A stretch of DNA of 6,407 nucleotides. Origin: Deltaproteobacteria bacterium (GTDB lineage Bacteria > Desulfobacterota > Binatia > UBA9968). Location: positions 1 through 6,407 of the forward strand of contig JAJONK010000263.1 in assembly GCA_021323355.1 (NCBI GenBank), in the 5' to 3' direction. Shown here piece after piece: positions 1 to 5,521 of the stretch (positions within the stretch are counted from its first letter, which is position 1; the number at the start of each line of letters is the position of its first letter). Position numbers and translations under genes: made by a program. Under the pieces are notes generated by a model, which saw only the letters and a program-made list of their open reading frames with translations, had not been told where the DNA came from and ran no database searches.

Positions 1-1115
1 CGACAACCGGTGGTCAAAAATACAGGACCTTTCTCGGTAATGAGCACATCTTCTTCGAGATGAACCGCGCTTTTTTCGGAGCGAACTTTCGGTTCCAAGG
101 CGAGGACCATTCCGGGACGATAGAGCTCGGTCTCGACTTCGTTGAGCGATGGCGGTTCGGCTCTCGACATGCCGATGCCATGGCCGATGCGTTTTGGGCT
201 CTCCACTGCGTGATAACCGCGTTTGACCAATTCACGGTTAGCCACGCGAGAGACCTCGGCGATGGGCGTGCCGGGCTGCATCGACTCGAAACAGAGCTCG
301 ATCACGTCGCAGGCGGTCTCATGATCTTTTTTGTGTTCGGCGGCCGGTTCGCCAAAGATCGTCATTCGCGTGACGTCGCCGTAGTAGCCTTCATAACAGG
401 CGCCGAAATCGGCGATCATGCGGTCGCCCTGATTGTAGCGGCGGTCGTCGTAACGGGTCGAGGAATTAAGCATGAGAAAACCAGGATGGCGCGGGTGGGC
501 GCCTTCCTCGATCATCGATATAAAGAGCCGATCCGCGACTTCGCGCCGGGTCATACCTGGTCTCAATTGAGGCAAACAGCGATCGTACGCTTTGACGGAA
601 ATAGCACAGGCCGTGCGCATGAAATCGATTTCCTGAGGGCTCTTGATCAGCCGCATTTCGGTTAGCGCAGCAGTGCCGTCTTTAATTTCTGCTTTTGGTA
701 AGGCTTCGGTTAATCGTGAAAGATAGTTTACCGGAAAACCCAGACGCTGATCGTCACCGAGCTCAAACCCCAACTTAGATTCACCGAGACCTATCTCTTT
801 GAGACAATTGCCGATCATTTCTTCAGGAAAGGGTACGTCCGTATAGGCGCGCACTTCACCGATCCACGGCAGCGCTTTGGCTTTAGCTTTGTCATTGCCA
901 TAGACGAGCAGCAGCGGCTTACCGGTTTTCGGTAGAACGCAGATCTGCGGTCGCTGGATATGATCCAGCTGATAACTGATGAGACCGGTGAAATACCAGT
1001 AGTTGTTTTTTTCCGAGACGACCAATGCGTCAAGACCGTCGCGCTCCATCAGCGTTTGCGCGCGTCGATAGCGGGTCAAATATTCTTCGTCCGCGAACGG
1101 GGCTTCGGTTGCCAT
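1..1115 (-). CDS. M24 family metallopeptidase (Xaa-Pro aminopeptidase/creatinase fold), 3' end cut by window edge
   Basis: An open frame of 371 codons without a stop runs off the left edge. It starts at ATG 1115, with AGGAGG nine bases upstream. Residues 1 to about 150 look like the creatinase N-terminal domain (YWYFTGL near 40-44), and about 155 onward is the pita-bread catalytic domain. All five dinuclear-metal ligands of M24 peptidases can be placed: D236 (IADFG), D247 (YYGDVTR), H312 (IGHGIGMS), E341 (LALEPKV) and E354 (HLEEDVLIT). Prolidases and aminopeptidase P use this set, with Mn, Co or Zn, to cut Xaa-Pro bonds; true creatinase has the fold but no metal. A metallohydrolase is therefore more likely than creatinase, though the substrate is open. 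No signal peptide is seen, so it is probably cytoplasmic. It lies 37 bases downstream of the amidase gene and is probably cotranscribed. Only a short C-terminal tail should be missing. Confidence 0.93.
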   Translation of the reverse strand, partial: MATEAPFADEEYLTRYRRAQTLMERDGLDALVVSEKNNYWYFTGLISYQLDHIQRPQICVLPKTGKPLLLVYGNDKAKAKALPWIGEVRAYTDVPFPEEMIGNCLKEIGLGESKLGFELGDDQRLGFPVNYLSRLTEALPKAEIKDGTAALTEMRLIKSPQEIDFMRTACAISVKAYDRCLPQLRPGMTRREVADRLFISMIEEGAHPRHPGFLMLNSSTRYDDRRYNQGDRMIADFGACYEGYYGDVTRMTIFGEPAAEHKKDHETACDVIELCFESMQPGTPIAEVSRVANRELVKRGYHAVESPKRIGHGIGMSRAEPPSLNEVETELYRPGMVLALEPKVRSEKSAVHLEEDVLITEKGPVFLTTGC

Positions 1116-1152
1116 ACCCTGCTGCCTCCTTGAGCTTCAGCGAAGATTCTTG

Positions 1153-1860
1153 CTAACTCGCGAGAGCTTTTCTGCCTTCTACTCGTTTGAGCTTGCTCAC
1201 ATAATCCAGTGCCTCCGTGAGTTGGATCACGGTTGCGTACTTGGCATTCATCTCGAACAGGTTCACCAGGTGCGAGGTGCGGGCGCGATCGAAGACGCAT
1301 TCCTCGACTATAAAGACCGGATAACCGTAGGAGTAACCGTCGAGCACGGTGCCGCGCACGCAGCCGCAGGTGCTGGTCCCAGTGACCAGCAGGCAATCGA
1401 TGTTCTTGCGCACCAAGTAGGTGATCAGATGGGTGCCGAAGAACGCGCTGGCGCGGGCTTTGTGGACCACGAACTCGCCTTTTTTCGGTTTGATCATTTC
1501 GGGAAATGCCACGGCCAGCTTTTCGAAATCAGTGGCATCGACACCGCGTTTGGTGGCATTGCCGAACGCTGCTTTGAAATCAGGATCGCTGGTCGAATAA
1601 ATCACCGGCACGTCGGCATCGCGACAGGCATGGAGCAGCTGTTGAATCTTCGGCAGGGCATCCCAGGCGACTTGGCCACAGCTAGTGGGAAACTCGTCGA
1701 TGGCATCCAGGACGTGCATCGGCTTGGTGCCGGTAAAACCGGTAATGACGTCGATCACCAACAGCGCCGGATTCCGGCCGAAACTGTCCTTGCCTTTATA
1801 GCCCGCCTTGTCGTAAATTTTTCTTTCTTCTTCCGGAATAATCTGTTCCCATTCGCGCAT
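1153..1860 (-). CDS. Cysteine hydrolase, isochorismatase / N-carbamoylsarcosine amidase superfamily
   Basis: A 235-residue protein starting at ATG 1860, with AAGGAGG five bases before it. The fold is the isochorismatase-like alpha/beta hydrolase. The expected Asp-Lys-Cys triad can be placed: D37 after a hydrophobic strand (ALLVIDV), K134 (VVHKARASAF) and C167 (CGCVRGT). The Lys-to-Cys spacing of 33 equals that of N-carbamoylsarcosine amidase (K144, C177 in the known enzyme), and GCVR followed by T resembles that enzyme's nucleophile loop. Such enzymes hydrolyse C-N bonds of carbamoyl compounds, nicotinamide, ureido compounds and other amides; isochorismatases proper lack the Cys. The N-terminal extension (about 30 residues before the first strand) is also typical of the carbamoylsarcosine-amidase-like branch. 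An additional cysteine, C165, sits two residues before the nucleophile. The M24 gene follows 37 bases downstream. The substrate is not determinable here; family assignment is firm. Confidence 0.93.
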   Translation of the reverse strand: MREWEQIIPEEERKIYDKAGYKGKDSFGRNPALLVIDVITGFTGTKPMHVLDAIDEFPTSCGQVAWDALPKIQQLLHACRDADVPVIYSTSDPDFKAAFGNATKRGVDATDFEKLAVAFPEMIKPKKGEFVVHKARASAFFGTHLITYLVRKNIDCLLVTGTSTCGCVRGTVLDGYSYGYPVFIVEECVFDRARTSHLVNLFEMNAKYATVIQLTEALDYVSKLKRVEGRKALAS

Positions 1861-2005
1861 GATTGCCTCCTTGTAATTACATTAGCAGAAACCTCAAAAG
1901 ATCTCAGAGGCCAGGCGTGCGAAGTTCGATAAGGCGTACGTCCGCAGTACGTCGAAGCGAAAGCGAACTAGCGCAACGAAGCCTATGAGTCTTTTCAATA
2001 GCCTG

Positions 2006-2430
2006 CTACCGGATCCCCAGCGCATCATTGTGCAATCGGATGATCTCACGCAGGTTCTTATAGCTCTCGGGAACTATAACACGCCGTCTAAATCCCTCGA
2101 AAAGCTCGGGCGGGTTAGGTTTCACATCTTTGCGCGGCCCGATCCGTCTGAAGTCTTTCAGCAATTCCTGTCCCTCTTTGGAGATCAGGTAGTCGATGAA
2201 TAACTTGCCGGCATTGGGATGCGCAGCTTTCGCCGAAAGCATGGACACGTTTAGTTCCACATTCACCGGCTCCAACGGAGCACGGGTTGGCTGTTCTGGA
2301 TGTCCATAGTCGTATAAAACACCAGAGCCGCTTCCTTCTTGGCGCCTTCAATGACGGACGGTTCCGCCGCAAGCGCAAAAGAAACCGGGCACACCGACAG
2401 TACTAAGATCCAGAGTGATCGAGTGAACAT
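2006..2430 (-). pseudogene. ABC transporter solute-binding protein, internally deleted and frameshifted
   Basis: Two pieces of one periplasmic binding protein lie in different frames. The 5' piece starts at ATG 2430 with AAGGA six bases upstream; an in-frame ATG at 2445 has no useful ribosome site. It encodes a signal peptide (MFTRSLWILVLSVCPVSFALA, cut probably after ALA) and the mature start AEPSVIEGAKKEAALVFYTT, typical of iron/thiamine-type extracellular binding proteins. After roughly NSQP (about 2284-2295) homology stops, and this frame ends at a TGA at 2265-2263. The 3' piece, about 90 codons ending with TGA at 2006, reads PVNVELN, then AHPNAGKLFIDYLISKEGQE, a recognisable C-terminal lobe and tail. 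Together they give about 140 codons where the family has about 330-350, so some 0.6 kb is gone. A single deletion not divisible by three explains both the loss and the frame change. It sits 51 bases after the cyclodeaminase gene; no permease or ATPase gene is visible in the window. An assembly error is the main alternative. Confidence 0.85.
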
Positions 2431-2481
2431 GGGGATTCCTTGCATCCAGCCTTCGACATTATTTTAGCGTTCGTTTAAACA

Positions 2482-3549
2482 TCAAGGGGAATAGGTTTTG
2501 TCTCCACGCCGGGTCATGAATAAATCCAACGGCAATTCGGAACCGATGCCTTTTTCACGGGCTTTTTCATACATTTTTCTTGCCGTTGCGGCGAATTGAA
2601 TCCCCATTCCGGTGTTGTTCTTGAAAAGTGTGATCTCCTTGTCGTCGATACGCCCGCGGCACTTGCCGTTTAACAGATCACCTAGCTCGTGCAGATCATC
2701 GGCTTTGACCATGCCGCGTTCCAGGCGTTCGTGAAACTCTGCCTGCTTGTCGATAAATATTTGCGGCTTGTAACCGACAACGATCAGGGCGGCTCTGGTA
2801 ATCACCTCATCATCCAGTTCTTTGCGCGGCAGAAAGCCGTCGCCGCCGACCAGGCTGGTGATATGCATGCCATCTTCCAGCCAGCGGCCCTGAACCACGG
2901 GATCGACGGTGTTCGTCGCAGCGCTCACAATATCGCTGCCGCGCACGGCTTCTTCGGCGCTAGCTACCGGCACGACCTCGATGCCGGTGTTCGCGCTCAT
3001 CTCCCGGGCGAACTTCTCACGATTTTCTTTGGTCGGGCTGTAGACTTTAACTTTATTAAGAGGACGAATCGCCAGATGCGCGGTGACCTGGGTTTTCGCT
3101 TGCTCACCGGAACCCAACAGCCCCATGATCTTTGAATCCTTGCGGGCCAGGTACTTGCTGGCGACGGCGCTGGTCGCAGCCACACGCATCGCGGAAATAT
3201 GATGGTCGTCCATGATCGCCAGCAATTCGCAAGTGTCCATGTCGAACAACATCACCAGCCCGATAAAATCACCGGGGTAAATGCGCCGTTTGGCGCCATC
3301 GATCTGGACTTCTTTGGAGAAGCTGGAATCGATGCGCAGCGCCATGGATTTAACTCCCGGCACCAGGCCCATGATGTTGTTAAAATAATACTGCCCGCCC
3401 TCCTCTTTCCATGGCGTTCGCAGTCGCGCGCGCGGCGCATTCATTGCTTGGCCCGCGCCAAGCTCACGGAAAGCCTCCTCGATGGCATCGATCTCTTCCG
3501 CCATCGGCAGGAGATCTTCCATTTGTTCGTTTTTGAGAACCAGAACCAT
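2482..3549 (-). CDS. Ornithine cyclodeaminase / mu-crystallin family protein
   Basis: A 355-residue protein, the usual length for the family, starting at ATG 3549 with GAGGGAG about nine bases upstream. The N-terminal half forms the substrate and dimer domain. From about residue 138 there is a Rossmann NAD(P) domain with the loop GLLGSGEQAKTQ (143-154). Residues matching those characterised in Pseudomonas ornithine cyclodeaminase can be placed: K67 (GVKSMALRI), R122 (SAMRVAATSAVAS) and the catalytic Asp, D237, in VGGDGFLPRKELD. Family members convert ornithine to proline plus ammonia, or reduce cyclic ketimines such as pyrroline-2-carboxylate, or act as alanine or opine-type dehydrogenases. 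The long loop around residues 75-95 and the C-terminal extension after about 330 hint at a divergent subgroup, so the substrate is left open. It is the first gene of the minus-strand cluster; the binding-protein remnant follows 51 bases downstream. Confidence 0.92.
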   Translation of the reverse strand: MVLVLKNEQMEDLLPMAEEIDAIEEAFRELGAGQAMNAPRARLRTPWKEEGGQYYFNNIMGLVPGVKSMALRIDSSFSKEVQIDGAKRRIYPGDFIGLVMLFDMDTCELLAIMDDHHISAMRVAATSAVASKYLARKDSKIMGLLGSGEQAKTQVTAHLAIRPLNKVKVYSPTKENREKFAREMSANTGIEVVPVASAEEAVRGSDIVSAATNTVDPVVQGRWLEDGMHITSLVGGDGFLPRKELDDEVITRAALIVVGYKPQIFIDKQAEFHERLERGMVKADDLHELGDLLNGKCRGRIDDKEITLFKNNTGMGIQFAATARKMYEKAREKGIGSELPLDLFMTRRGDKTYSP

Positions 3550-3802
3550 GCGCCGTTACTCCCTCTTGTTCTAAGCTTCTGCCTGCGTACAACAGAGATA
3601 GGAACCGAGTCAAGGCGCGCCCGCATGAGTTATTTTGATTGGTAACGACGTCGCGATGTGATCATCGGTATGCGCTTTGAGCGGTAAGCAGCCGCTTGCG
3701 AACGCAGCCCGCTCGCTTTGATGTAGATCATTAGCACAAAGCGACCGAGCTAATAAGAATCATGAGAACGGCTCGAGAGGCAGTTAGAATTTTCGCGGCA
3801 TT
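3550..3802. other. Non-coding region upstream of the cyclodeaminase operon
   Basis: About 250 bases with no credible gene on either strand. It should hold the promoter of the minus-strand operon. On the minus strand a TTGACT hexamer (3613-3608) matches a -35 box in five of six positions, but no good -10 box follows at 16-18 bases, so I do not call a promoter. The stretch contains an imperfect inverted repeat (3707-3750, listed separately) and a further CGCTTTG at 3673-3679 that matches the inner part of that repeat. It ends at the terminator of the ferredoxin gene, so transcription from the right should stop before this region. Confidence 0.6.
3707..3750. repeat. Imperfect 14-bp inverted repeat, possible operator
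   Basis: The left arm GCCCGCTCGCTTTG (3707-3720) and the right arm CAAAGCGACCGAGC (3737-3750) pair at 12 of 14 positions around a 16-base spacer. No T-run follows on either strand, so it is not an intrinsic terminator. The position, about 160-200 bases before the cyclodeaminase start, suits an operator or another regulatory element for the catabolic operon, but no regulator gene is visible in the window to pair it with. Function is inference. Confidence 0.45.
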
Positions 3803-3831
3803 AAAAAAAGGGCTGAGAATCCTCAGCCCTT
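3803..3831 (-). terminator. Rho-independent terminator of the ferredoxin gene
   Basis: Read on the minus strand, AAGGGCTGAG, the loop GATT and CTCAGCCCTT form a perfect 10-bp stem, running straight into seven T residues (the A-run at 3803-3809). It begins about 30 bases after the ferredoxin stop codon, so it ends that transcript and insulates the cyclodeaminase operon downstream. Confidence 0.92.
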
Positions 3832-3862
3832 GGGGTGTTTCCAAGCAAAATGAAGATCGGCG

Positions 3863-4135
3863 CTAGCCTTTTTTCGCCTTGAACCAGTCGGCATCTATCT
3901 TGATGAAGTGCTTCCATTTATCCGGCACCGCCGCCTCCTCGAAAATCGCCTCCACAGGACAAACCGGCTCGCATGCGCCACAATCAATACACTCCTCAGG
4001 ATCGATGTAAAGCTTGTTTTCCTTTTCGAATTCCTCAGCTTCGTTTTTGGTGGGATGGATGCAGTCCACCGGACAAACGTCGACACACGCAGTATCTTTG
4101 GTGTCGATACAAGGTTCAGCGATCACATAGGTCAT
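3863..4135 (-). CDS. 7Fe ferredoxin ([3Fe-4S][4Fe-4S])
   Basis: A 90-residue soluble electron carrier starting at ATG 4135, with GGAGGAG about 13 bases upstream. The cysteine layout follows Azotobacter FdI and Thermus-type 7Fe ferredoxins. C9, C17 and C59 should bind the [3Fe-4S] cluster; C21, C49, C52 and C55 (ECIDCGACEPVC) should bind the [4Fe-4S] cluster; C25 would be the free cysteine. The position that would be a fourth ligand of an 8Fe protein is threonine, T12 (EPCIDTKDTAC), which supports the 7Fe assignment. The linker between the two motifs (residues 26-48) is charged and about nine residues longer than in the Thermus protein. The C-terminal tail (PDKWKHFIKIDADWF) matches the family. 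It has its own terminator and a candidate promoter, so it is probably a single-gene transcript. The redox partner is unknown. Confidence 0.96.
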   Translation of the reverse strand: MTYVIAEPCIDTKDTACVDVCPVDCIHPTKNEAEEFEKENKLYIDPEECIDCGACEPVCPVEAIFEEAAVPDKWKHFIKIDADWFKAKKG

Positions 4136-4173
4136 CTATTCTTCCTCTCCTCCAATTAGAAATGACTTTTAGT

Positions 4174-4202
4174 CTAGTAGCAAATCGAATTATCCAAGTC
4201 AA
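4174..4202 (-). promoter_or_regulatory. Candidate sigma-70 promoter for the ferredoxin gene
   Basis: On the minus strand TTGACT (4202-4197) is followed after 17 bases by TACTAG (4179-4174). The -35 matches five of six positions; the -10 matches only three of six. An alternative -10, GATAAT, lies within the spacer but lacks a good -35. The site is about 40 bases upstream of the start codon in an AT-rich stretch, which fits a promoter position. Confidence 0.35.
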
Positions 4203-4358
4203 TTAATCATTTAGCTAAGATTGCCGATCCGCTTCGTGTCGCCCAGAGTGAACCAGGTTTGGACGGTGCGTTCTGAGCGATCCGTAAAGCGCATCCGGGA
4301 ACGCTGCGAAATAATGAGCAGTTAACGGGCCTCGGTTAGAAGCATGGCGCTGCTGCAG

Positions 4359-4388
4359 TTGACCGCTAAGAGCGCTCAGTGTTAGACA
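4359..4388 (+). promoter_or_regulatory. Weak candidate promoter for the VOC gene
   Basis: TTGACC (4359-4364), an 18-base spacer and TAGACA (4383-4388) lie just before the ribosome site of the VOC gene. The -35 is good; the -10 matches only three of six positions. If used, transcription would begin within about 25 bases of the start codon. The rest of the 280-base divergent region between ferredoxin and VOC holds nothing else I can name. Confidence 0.22.
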
Positions 4389-4415
4389 AGAAGATCTTTC
4401 CCAAGGAGTGTGATC

Positions 4416-4808
4416 ATGGCAAAACTCCGGCATCTGGCGATTTTGACGCATCAACCGGAAAAACTCGCGGACTTCTATAAAAAAGTTTTTGAGCTAAAAG
4501 AAATGTACCGCACTAAAAACGGCTCGGTGCATCTCTCAGACGGTGAAGTGAACCTGGCGATCTTGAATGCCACCGATCCGAAAGAGCCGGGTCACGCCGC
4601 CGGCATGTATCATTTTGGCTTTCATGTCGATGATGCCGAAGTCGTTGCGCAACGGATCCAGGAGCTTCATCCGGAAGGTGCTCCCAAAGCCAGGCCAAAG
4701 GGAACCAGCTACGCGGAAACTCGCGGTTCGGATCCCGATGGCAACCTGTTCGATATCTCCACCTGGGGATGGGGTGAAAAACTGTTGCCGAAAGAAAAGG
4801 GCGGCTGA
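4416..4808 (+). CDS. VOC-fold metalloprotein (glyoxalase / bleomycin resistance / dioxygenase superfamily)
   Basis: A 130-residue single-unit protein with two beta-alpha-beta-beta-beta modules. I chose ATG 4416 because AAGGAG (4403-4408) lies seven bases before it; the in-frame GTG at 4410 would sit directly on that ribosome site. Candidate metal ligands are H6 at the start of the first strand (KLRHLAIL), H66 in MYHFGFHVDD, and an acidic residue in the last strand, D113 (PDGNLFDIS), where many family members have glutamate. The His-His-acid spacing is close to FosA-type proteins, but the residues around it are not specific. The superfamily includes glyoxalase I, fosfomycin-resistance enzymes, epimerases and extradiol dioxygenases, and the substrate cannot be assigned. 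The gene is divergent from ferredoxin; ybeY follows 69 bases downstream and might be cotranscribed. Confidence 0.9.
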   Translation: MAKLRHLAILTHQPEKLADFYKKVFELKEMYRTKNGSVHLSDGEVNLAILNATDPKEPGHAAGMYHFGFHVDDAEVVAQRIQELHPEGAPKARPKGTSYAETRGSDPDGNLFDISTWGWGEKLLPKEKGG

Positions 4809-4877
4809 GGCGGTCCACACCTGTCACATAGAGACTCGCCCTTGAGCCTCACGAAGCTCTAAACGCGCGAAGCGAAT

Positions 4878-5327
4878 ATGACCATAGAGTTCGCCCGCAG
4901 CGGCGCTGGCAGGGCATATCCCACCACAGATCTCAAAAAAATTGCCGCCGCCATCTTGACGGCGGTTGAAAAAAGCAAGGCGGAACTGAGTGTCGCTCTT
5001 GTGGGCGATCGGGAAATGCGCCCGCTCAACGCCAAGTACCGCAAGAAAAACAAGACAACAGACGTACTTTCATTTCCGGCTGATCCTGCGCTGCCTGCAC
5101 AAGCGGGCTTGCTCGGTGATGTCATCATTTCCGTCGAGCAGGCCAAGCGTCAGGCCAGAGACCGTAAAACTTCGCTAGAAATAGAAATGGTCACCTTGTT
5201 AATTCACGGGATTCTTCATCTTTTGGGCTATGATCACGAACGTTCTCAGCGACAGGCAAAGATCATGGCGACCGTCGAGCAAAAACTCCTAAGTCACCTT
5301 TGTGAGCGCGGCCTAATCAAGCTATAA
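4878..5327 (+). CDS. ybeY: Endoribonuclease YbeY (16S rRNA maturation)
   Basis: A 149-residue protein of normal length for YbeY, a cytoplasmic Zn-dependent single-strand endoribonuclease involved in 16S rRNA 3'-end processing and ribosome quality control. The metal motif H-x3-H-x5-H is intact: H110, H114 and H120 in LLIHGILHLLGYDHE. The conserved upstream block YRKKNKTTDVLSFP (54-67) includes R55, matching the catalytic arginine of the Escherichia coli enzyme, and GLLGDVIIS (77-85) is the usual central strand. The start at ATG 4878 has only a weak purine-rich upstream sequence, so translation may be modest; the N-terminal residues fit the family. The usual neighbours phoH, corC and lnt are absent from this window: a VOC gene precedes it, and prfB follows after 194 bases. 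Confidence 0.97.
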   Translation: MTIEFARSGAGRAYPTTDLKKIAAAILTAVEKSKAELSVALVGDREMRPLNAKYRKKNKTTDVLSFPADPALPAQAGLLGDVIISVEQAKRQARDRKTSLEIEMVTLLIHGILHLLGYDHERSQRQAKIMATVEQKLLSHLCERGLIKL

Positions 5328-5521
5328 TTCAAAGTCGAGCAGGCTCGTGTTCGTGTTTCGTGTTCGTTCGAAATTCTCGCTCACGTTTTTCACGGACAGG
5401 ATCACGAGTATTCCGCCTCTGAGTCCTTTTGCGCCGCCTGCAATCAGAGTTTTCAGCAATCTGACAGCGCAGAATGCAGAACTCCGGAATCAGTATTTAG
5501 ACCGACAAAGGGCGAGGGCCG
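5328..5521 (+). other. ybeY-prfB intergenic region with a short hexamer repeat
   Basis: This 194-base gap has no supported gene. Two plus frames stay open across most of it, but their translations show no recognisable domain. Near its start is an imperfect tandem array of TCGTGT: units at 5345-5350, 5351-5356 and 5358-5363, trailing into TCGTTCG (5364-5370), with one extra T between the second and third. The small CGAG/CTCG palindrome at 5336-5347 lacks a T-run and is not called a terminator. No convincing promoter was found; a GA/GGG-rich stretch just before 5522 may serve as the prfB ribosome site. Confidence 0.5.

Noticed and set aside
60..665. 201-codon open frame on the plus strand
   Set aside because: It lies antisense to the M24 gene, whose frame carries all family motifs; the translation shows no recognisable domain.
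1150..1932. 260-codon open frame on the plus strand
   Set aside because: It is the antisense shadow of the amidase gene, which has a clear ribosome site and an intact catalytic triad on the other strand.
1937..1956. GTACGTC direct and inverted repeats between the binding-protein remnant and the amidase gene
   Set aside because: The units are only five to seven bases and no promoter or terminator pattern surrounds them, so chance is likely.
4215..4454. 79-codon minus-strand frame between ferredoxin and the VOC gene, and a 27-codon ATG frame inside it
   Set aside because: The longer frame overlaps the VOC start and ribosome site, and neither translation matches a family I know. A tiny gene cannot be excluded but is not supported.
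5336..5347. Small palindrome CGAGCAGGCTCG after ybeY as a terminator
   Set aside because: The stem is only four to five pairs and no T-run follows.
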